Assembly (NCBI RefSeq): GCF_023221595.1
Contig: NZ_CP096563.1
Location: 1,656,501 to 1,720,500 of the forward strand
Reading direction: 5' to 3'
Origin: Rhodococcus qingshengii JCM 15477
GTDB taxonomy: Bacteria; Actinomycetota; Actinomycetes; Mycobacteriales; Mycobacteriaceae
DNA length: 64,000 nt
Position 1 is the stretch's first letter. Each line of letters begins with the position of its first letter. A program made the translations under genes and the position numbers. Below the pieces are notes generated by a model, which saw only the letters and a program-made list of their open reading frames with translations, searched no databases and had not been told where the DNA came from. Below, piece by piece: positions 32,127 through 40,456 of the stretch.

Positions 32127-34433
32127 ATGTCCAGCAGCACTGCAGCATTCGGCTCCAGCGTCCTGGGGTATCCGCGCATCGGGCCGCGCCGTGAGCTCAA
32201 GCGCGCCCTCGAGTCCTACTGGCACGGCACTTCGGACAAGGACGCACTTCTCGCGGTCGCCAAGGAACTCCAGGAATCGACCTGGAGCGAATTGGCTGCG
32301 ACGGGATTGAGCCAGGTTCCCGGCAACACCTTCTCCTTCTACGATCACGTGCTCGACAATGCGCTGCTCTTCGGCGCAGTGCCGGAGCGGTTCAAGCCGC
32401 TCGAGGGCGCCCTCGAGCCGCTCGATTTCTACTTCACGATGGCCCGCGGCCGCCCGGACTTCCCGCCTCTCGAGCTGGTGCGCTTCTTCGGTACGAACTA
32501 CTACTACCGTCAGCCCGAGATCGACGCGAACACAGTGTTCTCGCTCAACTCGGATGCACTTCTCGACGAGTTCGAACGTGCGAAGGCGCGCGGCATCGAA
32601 TTGCGCCCCGTCATCATGGGGCCCGTCTCGCTGCTTCTGCTTTCGAAGGTCGGACCTGCCACCGAGAAGTCCGATCCGAACTTCACCCCGCTCGACCTGT
32701 TGGACGCGCTCCTGCCCGAGTACGAGAAGCTCTTCGAGCAGCTCGCCAAGGCCGGTGCGACATGTGTTCAGTTGGACGAGCCTTCGGTCACCGAGGATCG
32801 CACCCCCGAGGAGCTAGCCGCTCTGGGACGTGCGTACGAGAAGCTTTCGACGGCCCCGCTGCGCCCGCGCCTGTTGGTGACGGGTCCGTACGGCAAGTTC
32901 GGCGAAGCCCTCAACATCTTGGCGCCCACCAAGATCGAAGCCTTCGGTCTGGACTTGGTGCACGGCAAGATCACGGCCGAGGAACTGGCCGCGGTGCCGA
33001 ACATCAAGCGCAAGCGCATCTACGCGGGCGTCGTCGACGGTCGCAACGTCTGGCGCGTCGACCGGTTCAACACCTTGACGTACCTGAACGAACTCAAAGA
33101 CGTTGTGCCTGACCTCGTCGTCTCCACGTCGTCGTCGCTGCTGCACGTGCCGTACGACGTGCTCTCCGAGTACGACATTCCGGGAGACGTCGCAGACCGT
33201 CTGGCTTTTGCGAAGCAGAAGGTCGGCGAAGTCGTCTCACTGGCGAAGGCGCTCACCGAAGGTCCTTCGGACAAGTGGCGTAAGCGTCCGACGAAGGTGC
33301 ACTTCAAGCTCAAGCACGCTGTCCGTGCTCGGGTGAACGCGATCAAGCCCGAAGATCGTGTGCGTGCACCGTACGAGGAGCGTCGTAAAGCTCAGCAGGA
33401 ACGGTTGAATCTGCCGTTGGTGCCGGCCCAGACACTGGGTTCGTTCCCGCAGACCGACGCGATTCGCCAGGCTCGTTACGAACTCGGCCAGGGGCGTTTG
33501 GAATGGGACGACTACTACAAGCGCATCCAGGAAGAGATCGAGCGCACAATCCGTCTGCAAGAGGACATCGGTCTCGATGTTTTCGTGCACGGCGAGCACG
33601 AGCGCAACGACATGGTCCAGTACTTCGCCGAACTGCTCGAGGGCTATGCCTTCACGCACAACGGTTGGGTTCAGGCCTACGGATCTCGGTGCACGCGTCC
33701 GCCGATTCTCTACGGCGACATCGCACGTCCGAAGCCGATGACGGTCGAGTGGATTGCGTACGCGCAGTCGCTGACCGACAAGCCGGTCAAGGGCATGCTG
33801 ACGGGTCCGGTCACCATGATCGCCCGTTCGTTCGTTCGCCAGGATCAGCCGCTCTACGAAACGGCAGAGCAACTGGCACTTGTCATTCGAGACGAAATCG
33901 CGGATCTCGAAGCTGCCGGAATCGCCATCATCCAGGTGGACGAACCGGCAATTCGTGAACTGCTGCCACTGCGTGAGGACGGCCGGGAGGCCTACCTGGA
34001 GTGGGCCGTCGACGCGTTCCGTCTGGCAACAGGTGGAGCGAAGCCGGAAACACAGATCCACACACATCTGACGTACTCCGCTCGGTCGTCGGTGGTCGAC
34101 GCCATCGAACGGTTGGACGCCGATGTGACGGCTATCGTCGCGACCCGCTCCATCACGTGGGTTCTCGAAGCACTCAAGGAAGGCGCGCTCACGCACGGCG
34201 TCGGCCCCGGTGTCTACGAATCTCGCTCAGCTCGGATTCCCGACATCGACGAACTCGACGAATTGCTCACCGAGGCAAGCGAATCGATCTCTCTCGATCG
34301 CTTGTGGGCAAATCCGGACGGCGGCCTCAAGACCCGCCATCCGTGGCAACTCGAGCCTTCGCTGCGCAATATGGTTGCGGCCGCGAGGCGCCTGCGTCGT
34401 CGGGCCGAGCAAGCCGAGCGCGACGCCGGGTAA
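32127..34433 (+). CDS. MetE-like protein lacking the zinc site (methionine synthase homologue)
   Basis: 768 residues from ATG 32127 with AAAGG upstream. Full-length two-barrel MetE alignment to E. coli MetE: VLGYPRIGPRRELKRALESYW at the start, homocysteine-site LGSFPQTDAIR, HGEHERNDMVQYF, NGWVQAYGSRC, LTGPVTM and IIQVDEPAIRELLPLR are kept. The zinc centre is not. With a constant offset of six, His641 is kept as H647, but Cys643 is T649, Glu665 is V671, Cys726 is G732, and catalytic His694 is R700. Codons ACG, GTC, GGC and CGC were read directly. Zinc activates homocysteine in MetE, so ordinary methionine synthesis is unlikely. A monocistronic unit between two terminators. Automated annotation would call it metE; the true reaction is unknown. 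Confidence 0.9.
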   Translation: MSSSTAAFGSSVLGYPRIGPRRELKRALESYWHGTSDKDALLAVAKELQESTWSELAATGLSQVPGNTFSFYDHVLDNALLFGAVPERFKPLEGALEPLDFYFTMARGRPDFPPLELVRFFGTNYYYRQPEIDANTVFSLNSDALLDEFERAKARGIELRPVIMGPVSLLLLSKVGPATEKSDPNFTPLDLLDALLPEYEKLFEQLAKAGATCVQLDEPSVTEDRTPEELAALGRAYEKLSTAPLRPRLLVTGPYGKFGEALNILAPTKIEAFGLDLVHGKITAEELAAVPNIKRKRIYAGVVDGRNVWRVDRFNTLTYLNELKDVVPDLVVSTSSSLLHVPYDVLSEYDIPGDVADRLAFAKQKVGEVVSLAKALTEGPSDKWRKRPTKVHFKLKHAVRARVNAIKPEDRVRAPYEERRKAQQERLNLPLVPAQTLGSFPQTDAIRQARYELGQGRLEWDDYYKRIQEEIERTIRLQEDIGLDVFVHGEHERNDMVQYFAELLEGYAFTHNGWVQAYGSRCTRPPILYGDIARPKPMTVEWIAYAQSLTDKPVKGMLTGPVTMIARSFVRQDQPLYETAEQLALVIRDEIADLEAAGIAIIQVDEPAIRELLPLREDGREAYLEWAVDAFRLATGGAKPETQIHTHLTYSARSSVVDAIERLDADVTAIVATRSITWVLEALKEGALTHGVGPGVYESRSARIPDIDELDELLTEASESISLDRLWANPDGGLKTRHPWQLEPSLRNMVAAARRLRRRAEQAERDAG

Positions 34434-34451
34434 GTCACGTAAAGAACAAGT

Positions 34452-34486
34452 CATGGAGGGGCCTGCGAGTTGCAGGTCCCTCCATG
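34452..34486 (+). terminator. Terminator after the metE-like gene
   Basis: 15-bp stem (34452-34466 with 34472-34486) with one G-U pair and a 5-nt loop, 18 bp after the stop. Confidence 0.85.
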
Positions 34487-34505
34487 CACGGGTAGGCATG
34501 TGTGC

Positions 34506-35546
34506 ATGGTTACTGCTGCTGCTTATGCCGCGACGTCCGCTGACGGTCCCCTCGAGAAGACCACTGTCGAACGCCGCGAGCTCGGTCCACTGGACATTCT
34601 CATCGACATCAAATTTGCCGGCATCTGCCATTCCGACATCCACACCGCTCGCAACGAGTGGGGCGGAGCGAAGTACCCGATCGTCCCCGGACACGAAATC
34701 GCCGGCGTCGTCGCCGCCGTGGGGTCCGATGTCACCAAGCACAAGGTCGGCGACCGAGTGGGCGTCGGCTGCTTCGTCGACTCGTGCGGGGAGTGCGACG
34801 CCTGCACCGCCGGTGAAGAGCAGTACTGCCGCAAGGGTGTGACGGGTACGTACAACGCCACCGGCCGCGACGGCGAGCGCACTCAGGGTGGCTACTCGAC
34901 GCACATCGTCGTCACCGAGCACTTCGTGCTCTCGATCCCGGAGGGCATCGAACTCGACGTTGCAGCGCCGCTCCTGTGCGCGGGCATCACCTTGTACTCA
35001 CCGCTGCGGCACTGGAACGCCGGCCCCGGCAAGAAGGTCGCCATCATCGGTTTCGGCGGCCTCGGGCACGTCGGCGTGAAGATCGCCAAGGCGCTCGGAG
35101 CGGAAGTCACCGTCCTGAGCCAGACGCTCGGCAAGAAAGACGACGGGCTTCGCCTCGGCGCCGATCACTACTACGCGACCAACGACCGTGAGACGTTCAA
35201 GGCTCTTCGCGGCGAGTTCGACCTGATCCTCAACACGGTCTCGGTCAACCTCGACATCGACGCCTACATGTCCTTGCTTGCCATCAACGGCACTCTCGTC
35301 GAACTCGGCCTGCCCGAGAAGCCGATCGAAGTTCGAGCATTCTCGCTCGCCGCAAACCGTCGTAGCCTCGCCGGTTCCATGGTCGGAGGTATCCCGCAGA
35401 CACAGGAGATGCTCGACTTCTGCGCCGAGCACGGCATCGGCGCAGAAATCGAACTGATTCCGGCGAGCGACATCAACGACGCTTACGAGCGCGTGATCAA
35501 GAGCGACGTCCGATACCGATTCGTGATCGACACCGCAACGATCTGA
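34506..35546 (+). CDS. Zinc-dependent NAD(P) alcohol dehydrogenase (AdhC/YahK type)
   Basis: 346 residues from ATG 34506; a frame continuing upstream enters the terminator and is rejected. Catalytic zinc site [32 protein letters not shown], structural zinc loop [17 protein letters not shown] with four Cys, and Rossmann motif [43 protein letters not shown]. Lack of an acidic residue after the second strand and the SQT region favour NADPH, as in mycobacterial AdhC and cinnamyl-alcohol dehydrogenase-like enzymes that reduce broad aldehydes. Convergent with sigF. Confidence 0.9.
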   Translation: MVTAAAYAATSADGPLEKTTVERRELGPLDILIDIKFAGICHSDIHTARNEWGGAKYPIVPGHEIAGVVAAVGSDVTKHKVGDRVGVGCFVDSCGECDACTAGEEQYCRKGVTGTYNATGRDGERTQGGYSTHIVVTEHFVLSIPEGIELDVAAPLLCAGITLYSPLRHWNAGPGKKVAIIGFGGLGHVGVKIAKALGAEVTVLSQTLGKKDDGLRLGADHYYATNDRETFKALRGEFDLILNTVSVNLDIDAYMSLLAINGTLVELGLPEKPIEVRAFSLAANRRSLAGSMVGGIPQTQEMLDFCAEHGIGAEIELIPASDINDAYERVIKSDVRYRFVIDTATI

Positions 35547-35560
35547 CCCGCCCGGTCCTG

Positions 35561-35601
35561 CTCAGTCGAATTGTTCGCGGAGCTCAGTCGAGTTGCTCGC
35601 G
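35561..35601. repeat. Tandem duplication of the sigF 3' end
   Basis: CTCAGTCGAATTGTTCGCG (35561-35579) and CTCAGTCGAGTTGCTCGCG (35583-35601) match at 17 of 19 bases with a 22-bp period. The second copy is the last codons and stop of sigF; the first repeats them beyond the stop in another frame. Confidence 0.7.
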
Positions 35602-36378
35602 AAGATTACTCAATGTCTTCGCGAGCAACCTCGACACGTGCATCTGGGACACACCGACTTTCTCGGCGATCTGTGTCTGCGTCAGGTTTCCGAAGAATCT
35701 GAGCATCAACACCGTCCGCTCTCGCTCGGGAAGCTTGTCGAGAAGCGGACGCAACGCCTCGTGATTCTCGACGTTCTCGAGTGCTGCGTCGTAGTCACCG
35801 AGTGTTTCCACGAGCGGGAGATCGTCGGTGTGATTGGACGCGGCACCGTCGACCGAGACCGTCTGATACGCGTTGCCGGCGATCAAGGCCTGGGCAACTT
35901 CTTCGCGTTCGATCCCCAACGTCTCGGCCAACTCGTCGACGGTCGGCGCGTGCCCGAGCTGTTGTGACAGCTCGCTGATGGCCTGCCCGAGTTGGAAGTG
36001 CAACTCCTTCATCCGGCGGGGAACCCGCAATGCCCAACCGGTGTCGCGGAAGTGTCGTCGAACCTCGCCCATCACGGTGGGAACTGCGAAGGAGACGAAA
36101 TCGGATCCGCGCGTGGAATCGAAACGGTCGACGGCGTTGACCAGACCGAGACGCGCCACCTGAACCAGATCGTCGTGTGCCTCGCCACGACCGTCGAATC
36201 GTCTGGCGATGTGCTCGGCCAACGGTAGGCATCTGGTGATGAGTGCAGTGCGCACTCGTTCGTACTCCGGGCTGTGGGGCTCGAGGGTCCGCAGTTCCTC
36301 GAAAACTGGTATTACGTCCCGATATTCGTCGGTGGACCGCCGACGCGGGCGTGACGGGCCGTCTGCGGAAGCGGTCAC
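35584..36378 (-). CDS. sigF: SigF-type RNA polymerase sigma factor (SigB/F/G family)
   Basis: 264 residues from the GTG at 36376-36378, which overlaps the rsbW stop (GTGA). Region 2 is HIARRFDGRGEAHDDLVQVARLGLVNAVDRFDSTRGSDFVSFAVPTVMGEVRRHFRDTGWALRVPRRMKEL; region 3 follows, and region 4 HTH is LPERERTVLMLRFFGNLTQTQIAEKVGVSQMHVSRLLAKTLSNL. This is the group 3 stress sigma factor found with an anti-sigma partner in mycobacteria (usfX-sigF). Translationally coupled to its anti-sigma factor, ensuring balanced synthesis. No clear GTTT-N15-GGGTAT autoregulatory promoter was found upstream. Confidence 0.93.
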   Translation of the reverse strand: MTASADGPSRPRRRSTDEYRDVIPVFEELRTLEPHSPEYERVRTALITRCLPLAEHIARRFDGRGEAHDDLVQVARLGLVNAVDRFDSTRGSDFVSFAVPTVMGEVRRHFRDTGWALRVPRRMKELHFQLGQAISELSQQLGHAPTVDELAETLGIEREEVAQALIAGNAYQTVSVDGAASNHTDDLPLVETLGDYDAALENVENHEALRPLLDKLPERERTVLMLRFFGNLTQTQIAEKVGVSQMHVSRLLAKTLSNLREQLD

Positions 36379-36806
36379 AGGCGCCCGCTGAGGGCCTTGG
36401 TGAACTTCATGGTGGTGATGTAGCCGACGCCGCTGAGGTTCTCTTCCTGGTCGAGCGAAATCGAATCGGTGAGTTCGGTGAGGATGTGCCACCCGAACGA
36501 ACGCTGACTGCTGTCCTCGTACTCCGTGGTCGTCGTGGACACGGACACGTGCAATTGCGGGGGCGTGAAGACGAACCGACACACCAGAACCGAATCAGGC
36601 GCAGCGCGAACGATCAGATGCGTACAGATTTCGTCCATGGCCAGTTTGATGTCGGCGATGGCGTCGAGGTCGAAGTTTTCCTGAATGGCAACGGTGGCGG
36701 CCAGTGCACGCAAAATCGACAGCTGATCGAGAGTCGCTTGAATCCTCAACTCCACAACTGGCTGAGTCTGATCCTGATCGGGCTCGAGTGCGCTGAGGTG
36801 TGCCAT
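36375..36806 (-). CDS. rsbW: RsbW/UsfX-type anti-sigma factor
   Basis: 143 residues from the ATG at 36804-36806 with GGAGAA close upstream. A HATPase-like fold: VVELRIQATLDQLSILRALAATVAIQENFDLDAIADIKLAMDEICTHLIVRAAPDSVL and SSQRSFGWHILTELTDSISLDQE. The N-box that reads ExxxN in Bacillus RsbW is EICTH here, so the Mg-binding Asn is His, and no clear DxGxG box precedes FGWHIL. It would bind and hold SigF until released by an anti-anti-sigma factor; the STAS protein at 37198 is the likely partner. Confidence 0.88.
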   Translation of the reverse strand: MAHLSALEPDQDQTQPVVELRIQATLDQLSILRALAATVAIQENFDLDAIADIKLAMDEICTHLIVRAAPDSVLVCRFVFTPPQLHVSVSTTTTEYEDSSQRSFGWHILTELTDSISLDQEENLSGVGYITTMKFTKALSGRL

Positions 36807-37197
36807 AAGTTCTCCGGATCGTCGTACCAGGGGTCGCGGTGAAGTCTGGTGCCGAGAACGATACCCATCCCGACCTTCACAGTGACCCCCGAACACGAAA
36901 TTTGGTCGATGGTGGTGCCGGGGTAAACGACACGATTCTGCTCACGACCGTTGGCGATCGCAACATCGGATTACCTCGCGGAACCGCAGACCAAACCACA
37001 TTTTTGTTCGGAACACCGAAACGAATGGTCGCAACGCACTTGTGACGTCCGTCATGCTGGCGTACTGTTTCAAACCGAGGTTGAGCACACAGCCGATGAG
37101 GGATTTATCCGTATTTCTGGAGACCCGTTCATCGTGCGTCTCCTTCGGAGGTCCCTTCTCTTTTGCAGAGTGTAAACCGTTGCGGGATGGGAGAACC
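36807..37197. other. Divergent intergenic region rsbW / STAS gene (391 bp)
   Basis: No coding frame with good codon use. Both flanking genes must have promoters here. I see a GGGTAT on the minus strand (36861-36866) but no GTTT at the right distance, so no SigF promoter is assigned. GGGAG before 37198 is the RBS of the STAS gene. Confidence 0.5.
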
Positions 37198-37641
37198 ATG
37201 ACTGTTGTTCCAGGATCATCTATTTCAGGCTTTACGAACGCGGCGAAGGGATCGGTAGACTACGGACCTCCCGCGACCGGGACAGCGACCGCATCGTTTC
37301 ACGCGCACCGCATCAGTGCACACACCGCTGTGATCAAAGTTCGTGGTGAGATCGATCTGATGAGCGCCAATGCTTTTCGTGACTTCTTGACGTACCACGT
37401 GGCCGCGGACCGGACGCTGGTCGTCGATCTATCCGAACTCGAATTCATGGGGACGTGCGGCTTGTCCGTACTGTCGGTCCTGTCGACGCGATCACGCGAC
37501 GTGGGCGGCACACTCGCGCTCGTCTGCGCCCGCCCGGTGCAAAGGTTGCTCAAAGCAGCTGGTCAGGAGTCGATGTTTGCCTGCTACGAGTCGCTCGATC
37601 ATGCAATCGGACTCGAAGAGACCCGACGTTTCCCCGCTTGA
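37198..37641 (+). CDS. STAS-domain anti-anti-sigma factor
   Basis: 147 residues from ATG 37198. About 40 variable residues are followed by a STAS domain: TAVIKVRGEIDLMSANAFRDFLTYHVAADRTLVVDLSELEFMGTCGLSVLSVLSTRSRDVGGTLALVCARPVQRLLKAAGQ. The phosphorylatable position usually DSSG is MGTCG, leaving Thr as the possible phosphoacceptor. It would bind the RsbW-type protein and free SigF when unphosphorylated. It is divergent from rsbW-sigF, a plausible local partner switch. Confidence 0.9.
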   Translation: MTVVPGSSISGFTNAAKGSVDYGPPATGTATASFHAHRISAHTAVIKVRGEIDLMSANAFRDFLTYHVAADRTLVVDLSELEFMGTCGLSVLSVLSTRSRDVGGTLALVCARPVQRLLKAAGQESMFACYESLDHAIGLEETRRFPA

Positions 37642-37709
37642 TCACGCAGTTTCAGTCCAAGCTTCGTGAAATCACCTTCGTGAATTCAGTTTCGTAGAGC
37701 CCGTCAGCG

Positions 37710-38978
37710 TCAGTGCACTTCACTTCGGTGAGTGCCCTTGTGTTGGCGGGCTCTCGGCGGTGCTGTGACGCAGCGGCCGTAGGTGCGGACCACTTCGGTG
37801 GCGACGTGATCCCACGAATACGATTCGCACGCTCGGGCCCGGCTCTGCCGTGCAAACGCCGCGCCTTCGTCCTCGTCGTCGAGAAGATGGCGGACTGCGC
37901 GCGCGGTTTCCACCGGGTTGTTGACCGGGACCCGACGCCCGGTGAGTCCGTCGATCACCGTATCCCGCAGTCCGCCAACAGGAGTCGCGACTACGGGAAC
38001 TCCGCACGCCATTGCTTCCAGCGCCGCGATTCCGAACGGTTCGTATCGAGGGGTGCACACGAGGGCGTCGGCCGATCGCATCAGTTTCGGTAGTTGGCGG
38101 TGCGGAACCCGTCCCAACAATTGGACGCGATCTGCGACGCCGAGGCGCTCGGCGAGCTTGACCAAGCGGATCGCCACTTCGTCGGTGCTCAGTTGCGCGA
38201 CGGGTGGCCCGCCGATCACCACCAACTCCGTATCCGGCAGCGAAGCCAGCGCGGCGACGGCAACATCGAAGCCCTTCTGCTCCACCAGTCTTCCGACGCA
38301 GATCAATCGATGCGGTGCGGTTTTCTTCGCGGCGGGTCCCTCCGGGGTGAATGCTTCGGTGTCCACGCCCGAGGGCACCATCGTGGTCCGTGATCGTGGT
38401 GATCCCTGCCGGACCAGATCGAAGATTTCGTCCGAACTGGTCGCGATGACATGGGTTGCGCCCCTGGCGATCAACGGTTCCAGGTGAGTCCGCTCCGAGG
38501 GGCTGTCGTCGGCTGCTCCGAGGTGGCGGTGCGCCGCAGATCCCAGGGAATGGAATGTCTGAAGTACGGGGATGCCGAGCGATCGGGTCGCGAGTTCCGT
38601 TGCCACACCGGACATCCAGAAGTGCGAGTGCACCACATCGGGTCGGTCGGTACTCCACTGAGCGCGCAGAATGCTGGCAAAGGTTCCCAGGTGAGGGAGG
38701 ATGTCGGCATCCGGAAGAGCCTGCGTCGGGCCGGCCTCGAGATAGTCGACGGAGTACCCGGCGCGGGCGCGAACGCGGTCCGGCCCACCGACGTGGGCAC
38801 GCCTGGTGAAGACGGTGACGTCGTGTCCGGCACGAACCAAGGCGGCAGACAGTTCGTCGACGTGCAGGTTCTGTGCACCGGCTGCCGAGCAGCCCACCGG
38901 TGCGAGTGGATCGGCGTTCACCGACACCATGGAGATCTTCAGCATTCGTCCGGGAGCCATAGCGGGCGAGTACTTCAT
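37710..38978 (-). CDS. GT4-family glycosyltransferase
   Basis: 422 residues from the ATG at 38976-38978; the frame extends upstream without an RBS. GT-B fold: MLKISMVSVNADPLAP..GAQNLHVDELSAALVRAGHDVTVFTRR at the N-terminus, PHRLICVGRLVEQKGFDVAVAAL opening the donor domain, and the retaining EX7E motif EPFGIAALE. It resembles MshA/SqdX-like enzymes that use UDP- or GDP-sugars. True mshA in mycobacteria lies beyond Rv0484c, so mshA is not assigned. Acceptor unknown. Convergent with the STAS gene, with no clear terminator between. Confidence 0.88.
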   Translation of the reverse strand: MKYSPAMAPGRMLKISMVSVNADPLAPVGCSAAGAQNLHVDELSAALVRAGHDVTVFTRRAHVGGPDRVRARAGYSVDYLEAGPTQALPDADILPHLGTFASILRAQWSTDRPDVVHSHFWMSGVATELATRSLGIPVLQTFHSLGSAAHRHLGAADDSPSERTHLEPLIARGATHVIATSSDEIFDLVRQGSPRSRTTMVPSGVDTEAFTPEGPAAKKTAPHRLICVGRLVEQKGFDVAVAALASLPDTELVVIGGPPVAQLSTDEVAIRLVKLAERLGVADRVQLLGRVPHRQLPKLMRSADALVCTPRYEPFGIAALEAMACGVPVVATPVGGLRDTVIDGLTGRRVPVNNPVETARAVRHLLDDEDEGAAFARQSRARACESYSWDHVATEVVRTYGRCVTAPPRARQHKGTHRSEVH

Positions 38979-39098
38979 CGGGTCCCCTCTCCACTTGATC
39001 GGTTCGTCTGGGGATACCCGGAGTCCGTGATCTGAACCGGGTTTCGACGCGGTCAGCGCTGGGCACATTCCAAACACGATGGCGAGGAGTGAGGTTCG

Positions 39099-39512
39099 AT
39101 GACAGAACAAATGCTGGTCGACGCAACCGTCGGACTCGGGTTCGAGCGGTACGTACAACGGGTGGCGGTCGGTGTGGGGGCCGGCATCGAGCAGTGGTGT
39201 TGCAGGCGCGAGCACCCTCTGGAGGCTTACATCGCATTGGACCGAACTGTGCCGCGTTTCCCCGGGCGCGAGGTGGCTTTGCTGTGGGAGGAGACGTGCG
39301 GTTGGGCCCTGGCCGTGGAGACCAGATCAGGGGAGGACCTCATCGTTCTCGGATATCTGGGCGAACACGCAGTGCCGACCCCGGACGCCGTCGCCGATTT
39401 TGCCGCGACACTGGGCACGCGCAGCCCACACTGGGTGATGAACAGACCATTGGCGGATTCGGACGAGACCGCGCGAGAACTGCGGAGCTACTCCGGAAGT
39501 GCTTACGCCTGA
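39099..39512 (+). CDS. DUF6292-like actinobacterial protein
   Basis: 137 residues; GAGGAG/GAGG precedes the ATG. Soluble, mixed alpha/beta. The pattern YVQRVAVGVGAG near the start, then WEETCGWALAVETRSGEDLIVLGYLGEHAVPTPDAVADFAATL resembles the small DUF6292 proteins often found next to regulators in actinobacteria. Function unknown. Divergent from the glycosyltransferase across 120 bp. Confidence 0.65.
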   Translation: MTEQMLVDATVGLGFERYVQRVAVGVGAGIEQWCCRREHPLEAYIALDRTVPRFPGREVALLWEETCGWALAVETRSGEDLIVLGYLGEHAVPTPDAVADFAATLGTRSPHWVMNRPLADSDETARELRSYSGSAYA

Positions 39513-39534
39513 ACAGTATCGAGGTCCGATCGGC

Positions 39535-40104
39535 TCAGTTGACTACATCCAGGATGGGATCGAGAACCGGAGTCGCTGCAGCCTCCACGGCCGGATCGTC
39601 GATGAGCTTGAAAACGATGTGACCACCGAGCGCGCCACCGACACCGACCGCGGTGAGCCCCAGCACCGACAGCACTCGCGCCAGCGCGAGTGAGTCCTTT
39701 CCGCGTAGCCTGTACGACGCCGCAAAAGACCAGATCCCCACTGCATTCGACGCCGCGTGCACCAGCCCCACTCGGCGTGCGACGTCGCCACGTTCGGACC
39801 AGTCCAGCCATCCCGTCAGCAAAGCCGGCGGAGTCGAAACCAATCCGAGCCCGATCAGCCGTCGTGCAGTCTGCGGATCGCCTAGAACATCGAAGACCAA
39901 CGAAGCCGTCCACGCGCCCGCGGGAATGGTCACGAGGGCAGGATGGATGGGATGCCCGACGGCGGCGCCGCGCAGAAGTGCGGCGACAGTGCGCGATCGG
40001 TCGGATCGCTCCGTGATCTCGAGGATTCTGCGCCTGAGGCCAGTGGACGGACCGTCCAGTCCGCGAGCGGATTCGATTCCGCGATAAAGAGTTCCGATGT
40101 CCAT
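39535..40104 (-). CDS. DUF2231 membrane protein
   Basis: 189 residues with four predicted helices. It has the DUF2231 hallmarks GHPIHPALVTIPAGAWTASLVFDVLG (with the HPxHP motif) and GGHIVFKLIDDP at the end. The His residues could bind metal or haem, but the role of the family is unsettled. The N-terminal about 60 residues are cytoplasmic and charged. Convergent with the DUF6292-like gene (22 bp apart). Confidence 0.8.
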   Translation of the reverse strand: MDIGTLYRGIESARGLDGPSTGLRRRILEITERSDRSRTVAALLRGAAVGHPIHPALVTIPAGAWTASLVFDVLGDPQTARRLIGLGLVSTPPALLTGWLDWSERGDVARRVGLVHAASNAVGIWSFAASYRLRGKDSLALARVLSVLGLTAVGVGGALGGHIVFKLIDDPAVEAAATPVLDPILDVVN

Positions 40105-40218
40105 GTAATTCGGCTACCCGGCGTAGACGTCGGGAAACCTCGCGACGGCGGTGTCTTGTCGACCGTCATGCTCCGGCGTACGGTCGAAACGAAAGAGATC
40201 CGACCGGAGGAGCGAACG

Positions 40219-40440
40219 ATGAAGCTCAATCTCTTTGCAGCGTGGGCGTCGTATTTCCTGGTGCTGGCCACAGTGGTCTGCCTCGGCAGTTTTCTGGTGG
40301 CGGCAGGTTCAGGCCAGGGTGGTTGGGCATTGATCGCCGGCCTCGCCGGCGTCGCGTGCATCGGCCTCGCGGTAGCCCTGTACGCCAGTACTGTGCGTCA
40401 CGACCACAAAGTGCACCGCGAATCCCCACACCTGTTCTGA
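40219..40440 (+). CDS. Small two-helix membrane protein
   Basis: 73 residues from ATG 40219 with a strong GGAGGAG six bases before. Two hydrophobic segments (AAWASYFLVLATVVCLGSFLV and LIAGLAGVACIGLAVALYAS) and a basic/His-rich C-terminal end (RHDHKVHRESPHLF). Not recognised. The good RBS and codon use support a real gene. Confidence 0.65.
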   Translation: MKLNLFAAWASYFLVLATVVCLGSFLVAAGSGQGGWALIAGLAGVACIGLAVALYASTVRHDHKVHRESPHLF

Positions 40441-40456
40441 TCGGGCCTGCTTCTGA

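Noticed and set aside
36807..37197. SigF-dependent promoter (GTTT-N15-GGGTAT)
   Set aside because: GGGTAT is present on the minus strand but no GTTT occurs at a suitable distance; other candidates are weaker.
37710..38978. Assignment of the glycosyltransferase as mshA
   Set aside because: Similarity at the N-terminus is general for GT4 enzymes, and the mycobacterial mshA position lies beyond Rv0484c.
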